Positions 40,577 through 49,924 of a DNA stretch of 64,000 nt are shown here, in pieces. A program made the position numbers and the translations under genes. Location: contig NZ_AP025506.1 in the NCBI RefSeq assembly GCF_024347595.1, forward strand, positions 3,224,001 to 3,288,000, read 5' to 3'. The notes under the pieces are model-generated. The model saw only the letters and a list, made by a program, of their open reading frames with translations, did no database searches and was not told the origin of the DNA. Source of the stretch: Vibrio pomeroyi. Its GTDB lineage: Bacteria; Pseudomonadota; Gammaproteobacteria; Enterobacterales; Vibrionaceae. The first letter of the stretch is position 1, and the number at the start of each line of letters is the position of its first letter.

Positions 40577-41485
40577 TTAGAAATAACCTTGGCGCTTTTT
40601 CAGCTCCATTGAGCCAGACTGATCATGGTCAATCGCTCGACCTTGACGCTCACTAGACGTCGCCACCAGCATCTCTTCAATAATGCCTGTTAGCGTATTC
40701 GCCTCAGATTCAACCGCTCCGGTTAGTGGGTAACAGCCTAAAGTACGAAAACGAACGCTTTTCTCTTCAATCACTTCACCTTCTTGCAGCTCCATACGAT
40801 CATCATCAACCATGATAAGCATGCCATCACGCTCTACAACTGGGCGCTTATCTGAAAGGTAAAGTGGAACAATATCGATGCTCTCTAAGTAGATGTATTG
40901 CCAAATATCCAGCTCAGTCCAGTTTGATAGAGGGAATACACGGATGCTTTCGCCCTTGTTAACCTGACCGTTATAAGTGTGCCAAAGCTCTGGACGCTGG
41001 TTCTTTGGATCCCACGTGTGGTTCTTATCACGGAAAGAGTAAACACGCTCTTTCGCTCGAGATTTCTCTTCATCACGACGTGCGCCACCGAAGGCTGCGT
41101 CGAACCCATACTTGTTTAACGCCTGCTTAAGGCCCTGAGTTTTCATGATGTCGGTGTGCTTAGAAGAACCGTGCACAAATGGGCTACAACCCATAGCTAG
41201 ACCTTCAGGGTTCTTATGTACCAAAAGGTCAAAACCATACTTCTTGGCTGTGCGGTCACGGAACTCAATCATCTCGCGGAATTTCCAATCCGTATCAACG
41301 TGTAGCAGCGGGAATGGAATCTTGCCTGGGTAAAACGCTTTGCGAGCTAAATGAAGCATCACAGAAGAATCTTTACCGATGGAGTACATCATTACTGGGT
41401 TATCAAACTCAGCCGCTACTTCACGGATAATATGAATACTTTCCGCTTCTAGCTGTTTTAGGTGGGTTAAACGTTCTTGGTCCAT
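40577..41485 (-). CDS. cysD: Sulfate adenylyltransferase catalytic subunit CysD
   Basis: CysD makes APS from ATP and sulfate. The 302-residue protein of the PAPS-reductase-like ATP-pyrophosphatase family has the PP-loop [14 protein letters not shown] near 51-64, the [22 protein letters not shown] motif and DIWQYIYLE. It is the first gene of the operon; the leader region upstream holds two small hairpins. Confidence 0.97.
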   Translation of the reverse strand: MDQERLTHLKQLEAESIHIIREVAAEFDNPVMMYSIGKDSSVMLHLARKAFYPGKIPFPLLHVDTDWKFREMIEFRDRTAKKYGFDLLVHKNPEGLAMGCSPFVHGSSKHTDIMKTQGLKQALNKYGFDAAFGGARRDEEKSRAKERVYSFRDKNHTWDPKNQRPELWHTYNGQVNKGESIRVFPLSNWTELDIWQYIYLESIDIVPLYLSDKRPVVERDGMLIMVDDDRMELQEGEVIEEKSVRFRTLGCYPLTGAVESEANTLTGIIEEMLVATSSERQGRAIDHDQSGSMELKKRQGYF

Positions 41486-41935
41486 TTCAGTGCTTCCTTT
41501 AAGGCTCGCGTTACGAGCAATTCATTACTTGGTCTTACCAAGCAAGGGATTTAACTCATCCACTTAAGTGAATGGGAGTATTGGCACTAGAAGAAAACAG
41601 AAGCTTCGTTTTGAGCTATCCTTGCTATTCATCTGCCTGATACGTCCTTGATATAGGCATTATGACGAGCCTCTCATATTACTGGAAATTCTAAAATTTC
41701 ATTTTTTATTCGAAAAGCTGATAAGGGATTAAATTTATAGATAAGCAGGTGAAATGAATGGAGTAATCTTATCGATTTCAATTGTGCATTGATTGAGCAG
41801 GTTTGGGAGGCATCTTGCAGAACACCATAAAGTAATCGATCTAAGTCACGAATTAACATTCGTTGTAATCATTGTTTCATTCCATTTTGTTACATTACGC
41901 AACGAATTTTCTACTATCCACTTTGGAGCTACAAA
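41486..41935. other. 450-bp divergent intergenic region between cysD and cpdB
   Basis: No convincing gene is present: a 61-codon frame at 41674-41859 has no RBS or family look. Two 5-bp hairpins with 5-base loops lie in the cysD leader (GCTCG-CGAGC at 41504-41518, CTTGG-CCAAG at 41528-41542). The remainder is AT-rich and should hold promoters for both genes, but I cannot place a CysB site with confidence. Confidence 0.6.
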
Positions 41936-43912
41936 ATGAAAGTTGCAATGAAACCTTTATCATTGGCTGTACTTGCAGGTCTTGGTCTGACTCTAGCAGG
42001 CTGCACAACAACACCAGATACCGATGAAGTGATTAAACTGCGTGTCGTAGAGACAACGGACATCCATACCAACCTAATGGATTACGACTACTACAAAGAC
42101 AAGCCATCGAAAAAAATCGGCTTAGCACGTACTGCAACTTTAGTAAAAGAAGCTCAAAACGAAGTAACAAACAGCGTATTAGTTGATAACGGTGACTTGC
42201 TGCAAGGTAGCCCAATGGGTGACTACATGGCAGACAAAGGCATCGTTGCAGGTGAAGTTCACCCGGCATACAAAGCAATGAACCAACTAAGCTACGATGC
42301 AGCAAACATCGGTAACCACGAATTCAACTACGGTCTTGAGTTCCTAGAAGAGTCTATCAACGACGCTGATTTCCCATACATCAGTGCTAATGTTTACGAC
42401 GCAGAAACGAAAGAACATTACTTCACGCCTTACATCATCAAGACGCACACGTTTGAAGATACAGCAGGCGTAGAGCATGAGATCAAAGTGGGTTACATCG
42501 GTTTCGTTCCACCACAAATCATGACGTGGGATAAGAAGAACCTTGAAGGTAAAGTTACTGCTCGCGACATCATTGAAACGGCGAACGAGTTAGTGCCTCA
42601 AATGAAGGCTGAAGGTGCAGACGTTATCGTTGCAATCCCTCACTCTGGCGTATCTCAAGACCCATACAAAGCGGGCGAAGAAAACTCTACGCTTTACCTT
42701 TCTGAAGTAGAAGGCATTGATGCTATCGCATTCGGTCACTCTCACGCGGTATTCCCAGGTAAAGGCTTCGACAATATCCAAGGCGTTGACAACGAAAACG
42801 GCACCATGAACGGTGTTGCGGCAGTCATGCCAGGTCGTTGGGGTAGCCACGTAGGTGTTATGGACCTAACACTTGCACAAAAAGACGGTAAGTGGGAAGT
42901 GGTTAAAGGCCAATCTGAAGCACGCCCTATCTACGACAAGATCGAGAAGAAGTCGCTTGCTGAAGCTGATGAAGGCATCGTAACAGCACTAGAAAAAGAC
43001 CACGCAGGTACTCGTGAGTTTGTTAACCAACCAATTGGTAAAGCAGACGATGTGATGTACAGCTTCCTGTCTCTAGTACAAGACGATCCAACAGTGCAGA
43101 TTGTTAACCTTGCACAGAAAGATTACGTTGAGCAATTCATCCAAGGTGACCCAGACCTAGATGGTACTCCAGTACTTTCAGCAGCTGCACCATTCAAAGC
43201 GGGCGGCCGTAAGAATGACCCAGCGAACTTCACTGAAGTAGAATCTGGTCAACTGACATTCCGTAACGCAGCTGACCTGTACCTTTACCCGAACACGCTA
43301 GTTGCGATGAAGGTAACGGGTCACGAAGTAAAAGAGTGGCTTGAGTGTTCTGCTGGTCAATTCAACCAGATCGACGTGAACTCAACAGCACCACAGCAGC
43401 TGATCGAGTGGGATAACTTCCGTACTTACAACTTCGATGTTATCGACGGTGTGGATTACCAAATCGACGTAACTCAACCTGCAAAATACGATGCAAACTG
43501 TAAAGTGGTTAACCCTGACTCACAGCGCATTGTTGGTCTAACTTACCAAGGTAAGCCAATCGACATGAAGCAAGACTTCCTGATCGCGACCAACAACTAC
43601 CGTGCATACAGTGCTAAGTTCCCAGGTACAGGTGAAGACTTCATCGCATTTGATGCACCAGATGAGAACCGCACTGTACTTGCAAACTACATCTCTCGCG
43701 TAAGCAAAGAGCAAGGTCAAGTGAGCCCAACGGCTGACAACAACTGGTCATTCGCACCAATCAAAACGGATAAAAAGCTAGATATCCGCTTTGAAACATC
43801 ACCAAGTGAGAAAGCAGCACAGTTCATCAAAGAGAAGGGTCAATACCCAATGAAACGTGTTGCGACTGACGATGTTGGTTTCGGCGTTTACCAAATTGAC
43901 CTAACTAAATAG
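41936..43912 (+). CDS. cpdB: 2',3'-cyclic-nucleotide 2'-phosphodiesterase/3'-nucleotidase CpdB, lipoprotein form
   Basis: A 658-residue exported enzyme that hydrolyses 2',3'-cyclic nucleotides and 3'-nucleotides. The N-terminal metallophosphatase domain shows [37 protein letters not shown] and [11 protein letters not shown] metal-binding motifs; the C-terminal 5'-nucleotidase domain follows from about 370. Unlike the soluble E. coli enzyme, the signal ends in LTLAGC with Cys23, a lipobox, so this form is probably membrane-anchored. The gene stands alone and is followed by a terminator. Confidence 0.93.
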   Translation: MKVAMKPLSLAVLAGLGLTLAGCTTTPDTDEVIKLRVVETTDIHTNLMDYDYYKDKPSKKIGLARTATLVKEAQNEVTNSVLVDNGDLLQGSPMGDYMADKGIVAGEVHPAYKAMNQLSYDAANIGNHEFNYGLEFLEESINDADFPYISANVYDAETKEHYFTPYIIKTHTFEDTAGVEHEIKVGYIGFVPPQIMTWDKKNLEGKVTARDIIETANELVPQMKAEGADVIVAIPHSGVSQDPYKAGEENSTLYLSEVEGIDAIAFGHSHAVFPGKGFDNIQGVDNENGTMNGVAAVMPGRWGSHVGVMDLTLAQKDGKWEVVKGQSEARPIYDKIEKKSLAEADEGIVTALEKDHAGTREFVNQPIGKADDVMYSFLSLVQDDPTVQIVNLAQKDYVEQFIQGDPDLDGTPVLSAAAPFKAGGRKNDPANFTEVESGQLTFRNAADLYLYPNTLVAMKVTGHEVKEWLECSAGQFNQIDVNSTAPQQLIEWDNFRTYNFDVIDGVDYQIDVTQPAKYDANCKVVNPDSQRIVGLTYQGKPIDMKQDFLIATNNYRAYSAKFPGTGEDFIAFDAPDENRTVLANYISRVSKEQGQVSPTADNNWSFAPIKTDKKLDIRFETSPSEKAAQFIKEKGQYPMKRVATDDVGFGVYQIDLTK

Positions 43913-43942
43913 ATTACTCTAGTAATCAATAGTTAACCTTCT

Positions 43943-43975
43943 AAAAGGCTGAGTTTAACGACTCAGCCTTTTTCT
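43943..43975 (+). terminator. Rho-independent terminator after cpdB
   Basis: A stem AAAGGCTGAGT/ACTCAGCCTTT on a TTAACG-type loop followed by a T-rich tail. Confidence 0.92.
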
Positions 43976-44149
43976 TTTCTTATCTCAATTCAGAGTCTAA
44001 AGCCTTAACTTTCGAACCTTAAACACCTGCTCAATCTTTGTCTAAATCGCACATCTCAAATCATCTATTGAATCCAATCAACGTAAAAAAGCAGCAATTC
44101 GCTGTAAGTTTTTCAGAGCTCCTCCTGTCTATTTAATTTACTACACTCA

Positions 44150-44173
44150 ATGAATGGCCAATAAGCCATTCAT
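44150..44173. promoter_or_regulatory. Perfect 9-bp inverted repeat before the DedA-OlsF operon
   Basis: ATGAATGGC and GCCATTCAT are separated by CAATAA, 25 bp before the dedA-like start codon. It could be an operator or a leader hairpin. There is no T-run, so a terminator is unlikely. Confidence 0.55.
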
Positions 44174-44197
44174 CTATAGGTTAGATAAGGACATTTG

Positions 44198-44785
44198 ATG
44201 GGCACCGTCGAGAGCATTCAAGCATGGTTAAATTCAGGGGAGGAGTCGTTGCTATGGCTGATGCTTGGCATTATCGCGCTTTCTTACCTGCTTGAAGATC
44301 TGGCCATCGTTACGGCCGCTGGTTTAGCGACTCAAGGGCTCATCCCACCTCAATATGCGTTACTTGCGATCTTTATCGGTATTGCCACAGGTGATCTTGG
44401 CCTTTATTACCTTGGGAAATCAGGCCGTTATTTCAGAGGCGTTCGTTACAAAGCCCTCACTAACCGATACTTTCGATCGCTTCGCACCAAATTACGTCAA
44501 AACGCATTCAGCAGTCTTTTTGTCATCCGCTTTATACCGGGCCTTCGTACCGTTGGTTTTACCTTAAGTGGTTTTTTCGCCATACCACTGCCTACTTTCT
44601 TGTTTGCCGTTATTAGCGCTACCGCAATCTGGACTGGCGTTGTCTTCTCTACCATCTACTATTTAGGGACATCAGCGTGGCTGCAAGCCTCTGAATATCA
44701 ATGGATCATCATCCCGTGTGCCATCGCTTTGCTGCTAGTCGGCAATCGATTAATGAATAAAACCTACTCTAGAGGATTATCATGA
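44198..44785 (+). CDS. DedA-family inner-membrane protein
   Basis: A 195-residue polytopic protein of the DedA/SNARE-associated (VTT) superfamily, some members of which move lipids or undecaprenyl phosphate. The signature FVIRFIPGLRTVGFTLSGFFAIPLPTFL is near 105-132, and the N-terminal GDLGLYYLGKSGRYF matches the family GxxxxY region. A TTG precedes the ATG at 44198; ATG is preferred. It starts a seven-gene run and overlaps the next gene by four bases. Confidence 0.88.
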   Translation: MGTVESIQAWLNSGEESLLWLMLGIIALSYLLEDLAIVTAAGLATQGLIPPQYALLAIFIGIATGDLGLYYLGKSGRYFRGVRYKALTNRYFRSLRTKLRQNAFSSLFVIRFIPGLRTVGFTLSGFFAIPLPTFLFAVISATAIWTGVVFSTIYYLGTSAWLQASEYQWIIIPCAIALLLVGNRLMNKTYSRGLS

Positions 44786-45915
44786 GTTCACCGCAAGATA
44801 TTCACATCATTCCAGCACATCGAATTAATGCAGGCATGCCCCTGCTTGAAAAAGATACCGTGCGCAGTGTCTCTCCTTACGAGTTTCTTCCGGCGTGGTT
44901 CTTCTACACTCCAGTCGTGATTCAAAGCCTGATGCAAGGGTTACGGCACTTTGATTGGGCGCTGCCGCTCATCGCCAACCCGAGCATCAAACTCAGTGGC
45001 ATGGTCGGCGAATCGAAACACGAGATACTGAGCCTAGCCGGATCGTCGAGCAAGCGTTGGATCTCTCCATTTATCACTCTAACCAAAACCGATCTCAGCA
45101 GTAAGAAACAAGCTGAGGATGCGCGCAGTGCACTCATCCAGTCGGATCTTAATTTTCCTATTGTGGCGAAACCGGATCTTGGTTGCCGAGGTGTTGGGGT
45201 AAAGCTGATCAACAACCAAGATCAACTTGAGCAGTATGTTGAATCCTTCCCAAACAATGCTCGCTTTCTTCTGCAAGAAAAGGCGCCTTATCAAGCCGAG
45301 GCTGGCGTTTTCTATGTTCGTTACCCGAATAGTAAACAAGGCGAGATCATATCGATCACCCTCAAATATTCGCCAATGGTGACGGGCGATGGTAGCTCAA
45401 CACTCAAACAGTTAATTGAAAATAGCCCGCGTGCTGGGCAGCTCAGTCACCTTTATCTACCAAGACATGAAGACAAGTTGGATCAAGTACTCGCAGAGGG
45501 CGAAGAGTTCCAACTTGCATTCGCAGGTAGCCATAGCCGTGGCTGTATCTTCCGAGACGGCAATCAATACATTACTCAGGCTTTAACCGAGCGTTTAGAT
45601 GAGATATTCGACGACTTCGATGGCTTTCACTTTGGTCGACTCGATGTGAAATTTAAGGACATGCACAGCCTAATGAGAGGTGAGGATTTCACTATCCTTG
45701 AGGTTAATGGTGCAAGCAGTGAAGCTGGGCACATCTGGGATCGCAACACACCGCTGCGAGAGATATTTTCCACGCTACTTCTTCAATACCGCATTCTTTT
45801 TGATATTGGCGCTCAACAGAAACAGAGAGGCCACCAACCTCCTTCTTTTAAGAGCTTATTTAACGCGTGGCAAGAAGAGCGACGTCTTGTTCAGCAATAT
45901 CCGACCACCGACTAA
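44782..45915 (+). CDS. ATP-grasp-fold enzyme of unknown substrate
   Basis: A 377-residue cytoplasmic protein with ATP-grasp features: the Lys and Gly-rich loop VAKPDLGCRGVGVKLI near 128-143, a second Lys/Glu region FLLQEKAPYQAEAGVFYVRYP and the metal-binding D...E-x-N set in GRLDVKF and TILEVNGASSEAGH. Such enzymes join a carboxylate to an amine or thiol through an acyl phosphate. I cannot name the substrate. The overlap with the DedA gene and the OlsF gene downstream hint at an amino-acid or lipid-linked product. Confidence 0.82.
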   Translation: MSSPQDIHIIPAHRINAGMPLLEKDTVRSVSPYEFLPAWFFYTPVVIQSLMQGLRHFDWALPLIANPSIKLSGMVGESKHEILSLAGSSSKRWISPFITLTKTDLSSKKQAEDARSALIQSDLNFPIVAKPDLGCRGVGVKLINNQDQLEQYVESFPNNARFLLQEKAPYQAEAGVFYVRYPNSKQGEIISITLKYSPMVTGDGSSTLKQLIENSPRAGQLSHLYLPRHEDKLDQVLAEGEEFQLAFAGSHSRGCIFRDGNQYITQALTERLDEIFDDFDGFHFGRLDVKFKDMHSLMRGEDFTILEVNGASSEAGHIWDRNTPLREIFSTLLLQYRILFDIGAQQKQRGHQPPSFKSLFNAWQEERRLVQQYPTTD

Positions 45916-45934
45916 CTTTGTACGAGGATCATGA

Positions 45935-46477
45935 ATGAACCCCATAGCCCAACCGAGCGCCCTCACTTCTTTCTCTCCTAGTATCAAGGGAGCGGTAGAG
46001 ATATTGAATCAGGGTTTAGAGTTTCTATTAGCGATTTCTGACAGCGACTACCTAACACGAGCGAAGCCGCACGTCACAAGCTCTATTGGTGAACACACTC
46101 GCCACACGCTCGATCTTTTTCATGCGCTGATTTTAAAAGAGAACGCGACCGTTGATTACAACACTCGTCGTCGTGGTCACCCAGTCGAATACGATCGCTC
46201 AATTGCAGTAAAAGAGATCCACTATGTGATCAACTGGCTTGAACGATTAGACCGCAACGATCTCGAAGCGCCTATCATGATCCAAACCGAGGTTTCGATG
46301 GATACTCAGGTGTTTGCAAGCCTACCTTCTACGCTAGAAAGAGAAGTGACTTTTGCGGCGCTGCATGCCAATCATCATTACGCGATGATCAAGGTGATCA
46401 CCACCTTTCTAGACATTGAAACCTGTAACACCTTTGGTTATGCCCCAACCACCAGTAGCTATCTGAGGGAGCAATAA
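45935..46477 (+). CDS. DinB-superfamily protein
   Basis: A 180-residue four-helix-bundle type protein. Candidate metal ligands are the His residues in SSIGEHTRHTLDLFHAL near residues 49-65 and ALHANHHYAMIKV near the C-terminus, the three-His pattern of DinB/YfiT-like proteins. Known members are metal-dependent thiol transferases or isomerases, but no specific reaction can be assigned. It lies 19 bp after the ATP-grasp gene and 2 bp before the NRDE gene. Confidence 0.8.
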   Translation: MNPIAQPSALTSFSPSIKGAVEILNQGLEFLLAISDSDYLTRAKPHVTSSIGEHTRHTLDLFHALILKENATVDYNTRRRGHPVEYDRSIAVKEIHYVINWLERLDRNDLEAPIMIQTEVSMDTQVFASLPSTLEREVTFAALHANHHYAMIKVITTFLDIETCNTFGYAPTTSSYLREQ

Positions 46478-46479
46478 TC

Positions 46480-47229
46480 ATGTGTTCAGTATCTTGGCTA
46501 CTTGAAGAAAATGGTTATCAGGTCTTTTTTAATCGTGATGAACAAAAGACCCGAGCATTGGCGATGCCACCGAAGCAATATCGAGTCAATGGTGTCGATA
46601 TCATCATGCCACTTGACCCAACAGGCGGTGGTAGCTGGATAAGCATCAACGAATTCGGGCTTTCGCTATGCTTACTCAATAACTATCAAGGCATTGCTCC
46701 AGTCGGTCCTTTGGTCAGCCGTGGTTTGTTACTTAAAAACCTATCATCGAGTCGTAATATCAGTCAGCTCTCTGAGGCATTCCATAAGCTCGACCTGCAC
46801 TCTTTTGCCCCGTTTACCTTACTGGCTTTTGCGCCGAACCTAACTCAACACAACGGTTTGGTGATTGCCTACATGTGGGATGGCATTCAACAGCAAATAG
46901 TGGAGACCGATTCACCACTGTTCTCATCCGGTGTTGATTTAGAGCGAGTGCAAGCCTACCGACAAGCTAAATACGACCAGTTGATGGCAACAGGCAAGAA
47001 TCAACAGAACTTACTGCTGTTTCATTCTCACCATCACAGTGAACAGCCCCATTTAGCAACCTGTATGCATCGTGAAGATGCACACACAGTCAGCTTTACC
47101 CATTTACGTAATCTGCACGGTCAAGTCTCTATGTTTTATTCACCCGGCTCACCTTGCGAACCAATAAACCCATGCCAGATAAATCAGCAGCGCTTTACCT
47201 TCGATTTGTCACCCGCAATCAATCTATAG
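46480..47229 (+). CDS. NRDE (TANGO2-like) family protein
   Basis: A 249-residue protein of the NRDE/TANGO2 family, named for the motif seen here at residues 18-21 (FFNRDEQKTR). It begins MCSVSW, so Cys2 would be N-terminal after Met removal, as in Ntn-hydrolase-like members. GGGSWISINEFGLSLCLLNN is another conserved block. Eukaryotic TANGO2 has been linked to heme handling and lipid metabolism; the bacterial role is unknown. Confidence 0.83.
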   Translation: MCSVSWLLEENGYQVFFNRDEQKTRALAMPPKQYRVNGVDIIMPLDPTGGGSWISINEFGLSLCLLNNYQGIAPVGPLVSRGLLLKNLSSSRNISQLSEAFHKLDLHSFAPFTLLAFAPNLTQHNGLVIAYMWDGIQQQIVETDSPLFSSGVDLERVQAYRQAKYDQLMATGKNQQNLLLFHSHHHSEQPHLATCMHREDAHTVSFTHLRNLHGQVSMFYSPGSPCEPINPCQINQQRFTFDLSPAINL

Positions 47230-47241
47230 ATGGAGTCCATC

Positions 47242-47679
47242 ATGAGAAAACTAATCACCATGGTCATGCTACTTGTTAGCCCGTACGTATTTGCTGCCGA
47301 TGAAATCTATACCGGCTTCTTTAGCAGTAAGGCACTCGATGGCTACGATACCGTGGCTTATTTCACATCTGGGAAGCCCGTTGAAGGGAGCAAGAAGTTC
47401 AGCACAGAGTACAAAGGCGCAGACTGGTATTTCTCTTCTGAAAAGAATCTGACTTTATTTGTTAATAATCCTGAAAAATATGCCCCTCAATATGGTGGTT
47501 ATTGCGCATGGGCCGTTTCAGCCAAAAACGACTTCGCACCAGGTGATCCACAGTATTGGACCATAGTTGATGACAAACTTTATCTTAACTACGACCAAGA
47601 AATTCAAACCACTTGGGAGCAAGACCGTGCACAGCATATTCAACAAGCCGATAAAGCTTGGCCGCAGCTGATTAAGTAA
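47242..47679 (+). CDS. Exported YHS-domain protein
   Basis: A 145-residue precursor with signal peptide MRKLITMVMLLVSPYVFA and a mature YHS-domain-like region: GYDTVAYFTSGKPVEGSKKF, then NPEKYAPQYGGYCAWAVS. YHS domains often bind metals, and the Cys in GGYCAW could be a ligand. An ATG at 47230 is in frame, but the one at 47242 begins the signal peptide directly. Periplasmic location is inferred. Confidence 0.84.
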   Translation: MRKLITMVMLLVSPYVFAADEIYTGFFSSKALDGYDTVAYFTSGKPVEGSKKFSTEYKGADWYFSSEKNLTLFVNNPEKYAPQYGGYCAWAVSAKNDFAPGDPQYWTIVDDKLYLNYDQEIQTTWEQDRAQHIQQADKAWPQLIK

Positions 47680-47689
47680 GGGAATAACC

Positions 47690-48133
47690 ATGACATTCAC
47701 TCCTGCTAAACATCTCCCGGCAGCATTTATCGCTTTTGTATTTATTCAGTCGCTGTTCTTTAAGTTCACTGGCTCATACGAGACAGAGCATATCTTTGGC
47801 ACGCTAGCGACATGGTCAGGCTTAAGCTGGTTCGGCTCATTCGGCGGCTACTTGATTGGATTCGCTGAATTGATTGCGGCCATTTTGTTGTTCACTCGTT
47901 GGCATGGTCTCGGCGCCATTATGAGTGTGGGGATCATGAGTGGCGCGATATTTTTCCACCTGTTTACGCCGCTCGGTATTCAAATGCCTGAGTTCAATGC
48001 CGCGGGTGAAATTGTCGGTTACGACGGCGGGTTATTGTTTGGCATGGCATGCCTAGTCTGGTTATGCGGTGCGTTTTTAAGTGTGAAAGATTTCAAGAAT
48101 CAAGACGGTTTCCTAAACAACTTTAGTCAATAA
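47690..48133 (+). CDS. DoxX-family membrane protein
   Basis: A 147-residue protein with four hydrophobic segments and the DoxX pattern FIQSLFFKFTGSYETEHIFGTLA...GLSWFGSFGGYLIGFAELIAAILLF. DoxX-like proteins are associated with oxidative-stress complexes and thiol or quinone redox in some bacteria; the function here is unknown. It lies 10 bp after the YHS gene and 12 bp before the acyltransferase. Confidence 0.82.
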   Translation: MTFTPAKHLPAAFIAFVFIQSLFFKFTGSYETEHIFGTLATWSGLSWFGSFGGYLIGFAELIAAILLFTRWHGLGAIMSVGIMSGAIFFHLFTPLGIQMPEFNAAGEIVGYDGGLLFGMACLVWLCGAFLSVKDFKNQDGFLNNFSQ

Positions 48134-48145
48134 GGTAGCTTCATT

Positions 48146-49900
48146 ATGATTGATAGTCCTTTTCGTTTACCACGTTACACGCCTTTTGGTTTAGGTGAGT
48201 CTGTTGTCGAGTGGGCAACTGGGCTATCTAAGCTAGACCGACTCTATCAAGATCGAAAAAACGAGTTATCTAGCTTTGAATTCATGAATTACACTCTATC
48301 GGCGCTCAATATCGACTACTCGGTTGCATCGGGAAGCACGGAAAACATCCCGGAAGAAGGACCAGTCGTGATTGTGGCGAACCATCCACTTGGCGCCATT
48401 GAGGGCGTGATCCTTGCTGATCTCGTAGGATCGGTAAGAAAGGATGTGAAGGTATTAGCGAATGAGTTACTCAAGCGACTGCCTGAACTGGATGATCTTT
48501 TCATCGGAGTCGATGTATTTAATAGTAAAGAGTCGAAACGCACCAATGCCAAAGCCATTCGAGATGCCAATCGTCATTTAGCAGACGGTGGACTGTTGAT
48601 TGTGTTCCCTGCGGGCGAAGTATCGAGTTACCGTAAAGGGGCAAAAACACTAACGGATATCGAATGGAGCAAATCGGTCGCGAAATTCGTTAAACGTCAT
48701 CAAGCCACTACGGTTCCTATCTTTATCAACGGCAAAAACAGTGAGCTTTTCTATCAAGCGGGTCGTGTGCACCCACTGTTGAGAACCGCTCTACTCGGGC
48801 GTGAACTTCTTAATAAACAAGCGACAACTATCTCTATCTCGATTGGCTCATCGATTCCATATTCAGAGATAAAATCGTTTGAAAAAGAGATGGATATCGT
48901 CAACTACCTACGACTTAATACCTACCTAATGAGTCAACAAGATAGTCCGAACACGCCAATCCACGCGCCCTCTTTCGATACTCAAGTGATAGCGCCAATA
49001 TCACCCGAAGTATTGGCAATAGAGATAGGATCACTCCCTGAAGAGATGAAGCTGCTCGAGCAAGGAGACTTCGAAGTCTACTGCACACCAAGCCAATCTA
49101 TTCCCAACTTAATGCGTGAGATTGGTCGAGTCAGAGAAGAAAGTTTCCGCGAAGTTGGAGAAGGCAGTGGGCTTGCCTGTGATTTGGACGAGTATGACCT
49201 TTACTACCATCAACTGTTTGTATGGAACAAAACTAAGGCAGAATTGGTCGGCGCTTATCGACTGGGTATGGTCGACAAGTTAATCGCAGAGCACGGGTTG
49301 GACCAACTCTATTCCCGTAGCCTGTTTAACTACAACCAAGAGTTTATCGATACGTTAGACAACAGCATTGAGCTTGGTCGTTCCGTGGTAAGTAAGCCTT
49401 ATCAAAAGAGCCTTAACTCACTGTTACTATTATGGAAAGGTATCGCGACCTTTGTGTCTCGTCACCCTAAATACACCCACCTATTTGGCCCGGTCAGTAT
49501 CAGTAATGATTACAGCCACAATGCGCGCCTGTTGATCGCGACTACCTTATCAATTCACCATTATGATGAGGAAAAGGCCAATCTGGTTTCCCCTTCATCA
49601 CCGCTCAATACCAGTAGCCATGTATTCTGGCAGAATCATCTATTGTCGTCGCTAGCGAGTGTGCCCCTACTTTCTAAAGTGTTAGCTCGTATGGAACAAG
49701 GAAAAGGCCTACCCGTGTTATTGCGCCAGTATCTTGGGATGAACGGTAAGTTAGTATGCTTTAACGTCGACCCATCATTTAATGACGCGTTAGATGGTTT
49801 GATTGTGGTGAACCTTAAGAAGGTGCCACTGAAAACCTTAGTCAAATACATGGGTCGAGAACTCGCTCAAGACTATCTAGAGCAACATGCTCAACGCTGA
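48146..49900 (+). CDS. olsF: OlsF-like two-domain acyltransferase (probable ornithine-lipid synthase)
   Basis: A 584-residue protein with an N-terminal lysophospholipid-acyltransferase-like domain (about 60-270; VIVANHPLGAIEG at 75-87 and LIVFPAGEVSS near 151-161) and a C-terminal OlsB-like N-acyltransferase domain (about 300-500; YRLGMV, IELGRSVVSKPYQ). This is the OlsF architecture, which makes ornithine lipids in some Serratia and Vibrio species. The N-domain acid is a Glu five residues beyond the His, not the classical HX4D Asp. It closes the seven-gene run. Confidence 0.84.
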   Translation: MIDSPFRLPRYTPFGLGESVVEWATGLSKLDRLYQDRKNELSSFEFMNYTLSALNIDYSVASGSTENIPEEGPVVIVANHPLGAIEGVILADLVGSVRKDVKVLANELLKRLPELDDLFIGVDVFNSKESKRTNAKAIRDANRHLADGGLLIVFPAGEVSSYRKGAKTLTDIEWSKSVAKFVKRHQATTVPIFINGKNSELFYQAGRVHPLLRTALLGRELLNKQATTISISIGSSIPYSEIKSFEKEMDIVNYLRLNTYLMSQQDSPNTPIHAPSFDTQVIAPISPEVLAIEIGSLPEEMKLLEQGDFEVYCTPSQSIPNLMREIGRVREESFREVGEGSGLACDLDEYDLYYHQLFVWNKTKAELVGAYRLGMVDKLIAEHGLDQLYSRSLFNYNQEFIDTLDNSIELGRSVVSKPYQKSLNSLLLLWKGIATFVSRHPKYTHLFGPVSISNDYSHNARLLIATTLSIHHYDEEKANLVSPSSPLNTSSHVFWQNHLLSSLASVPLLSKVLARMEQGKGLPVLLRQYLGMNGKLVCFNVDPSFNDALDGLIVVNLKKVPLKTLVKYMGRELAQDYLEQHAQR

Positions 49901-49924
49901 TTTCGCCCACTCTGTACCTGCACT

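Noticed and set aside
41674..41859. 61-codon frame between cysD and cpdB
   Set aside because: No RBS, no signal or domain, and ordinary AT-rich intergenic composition.
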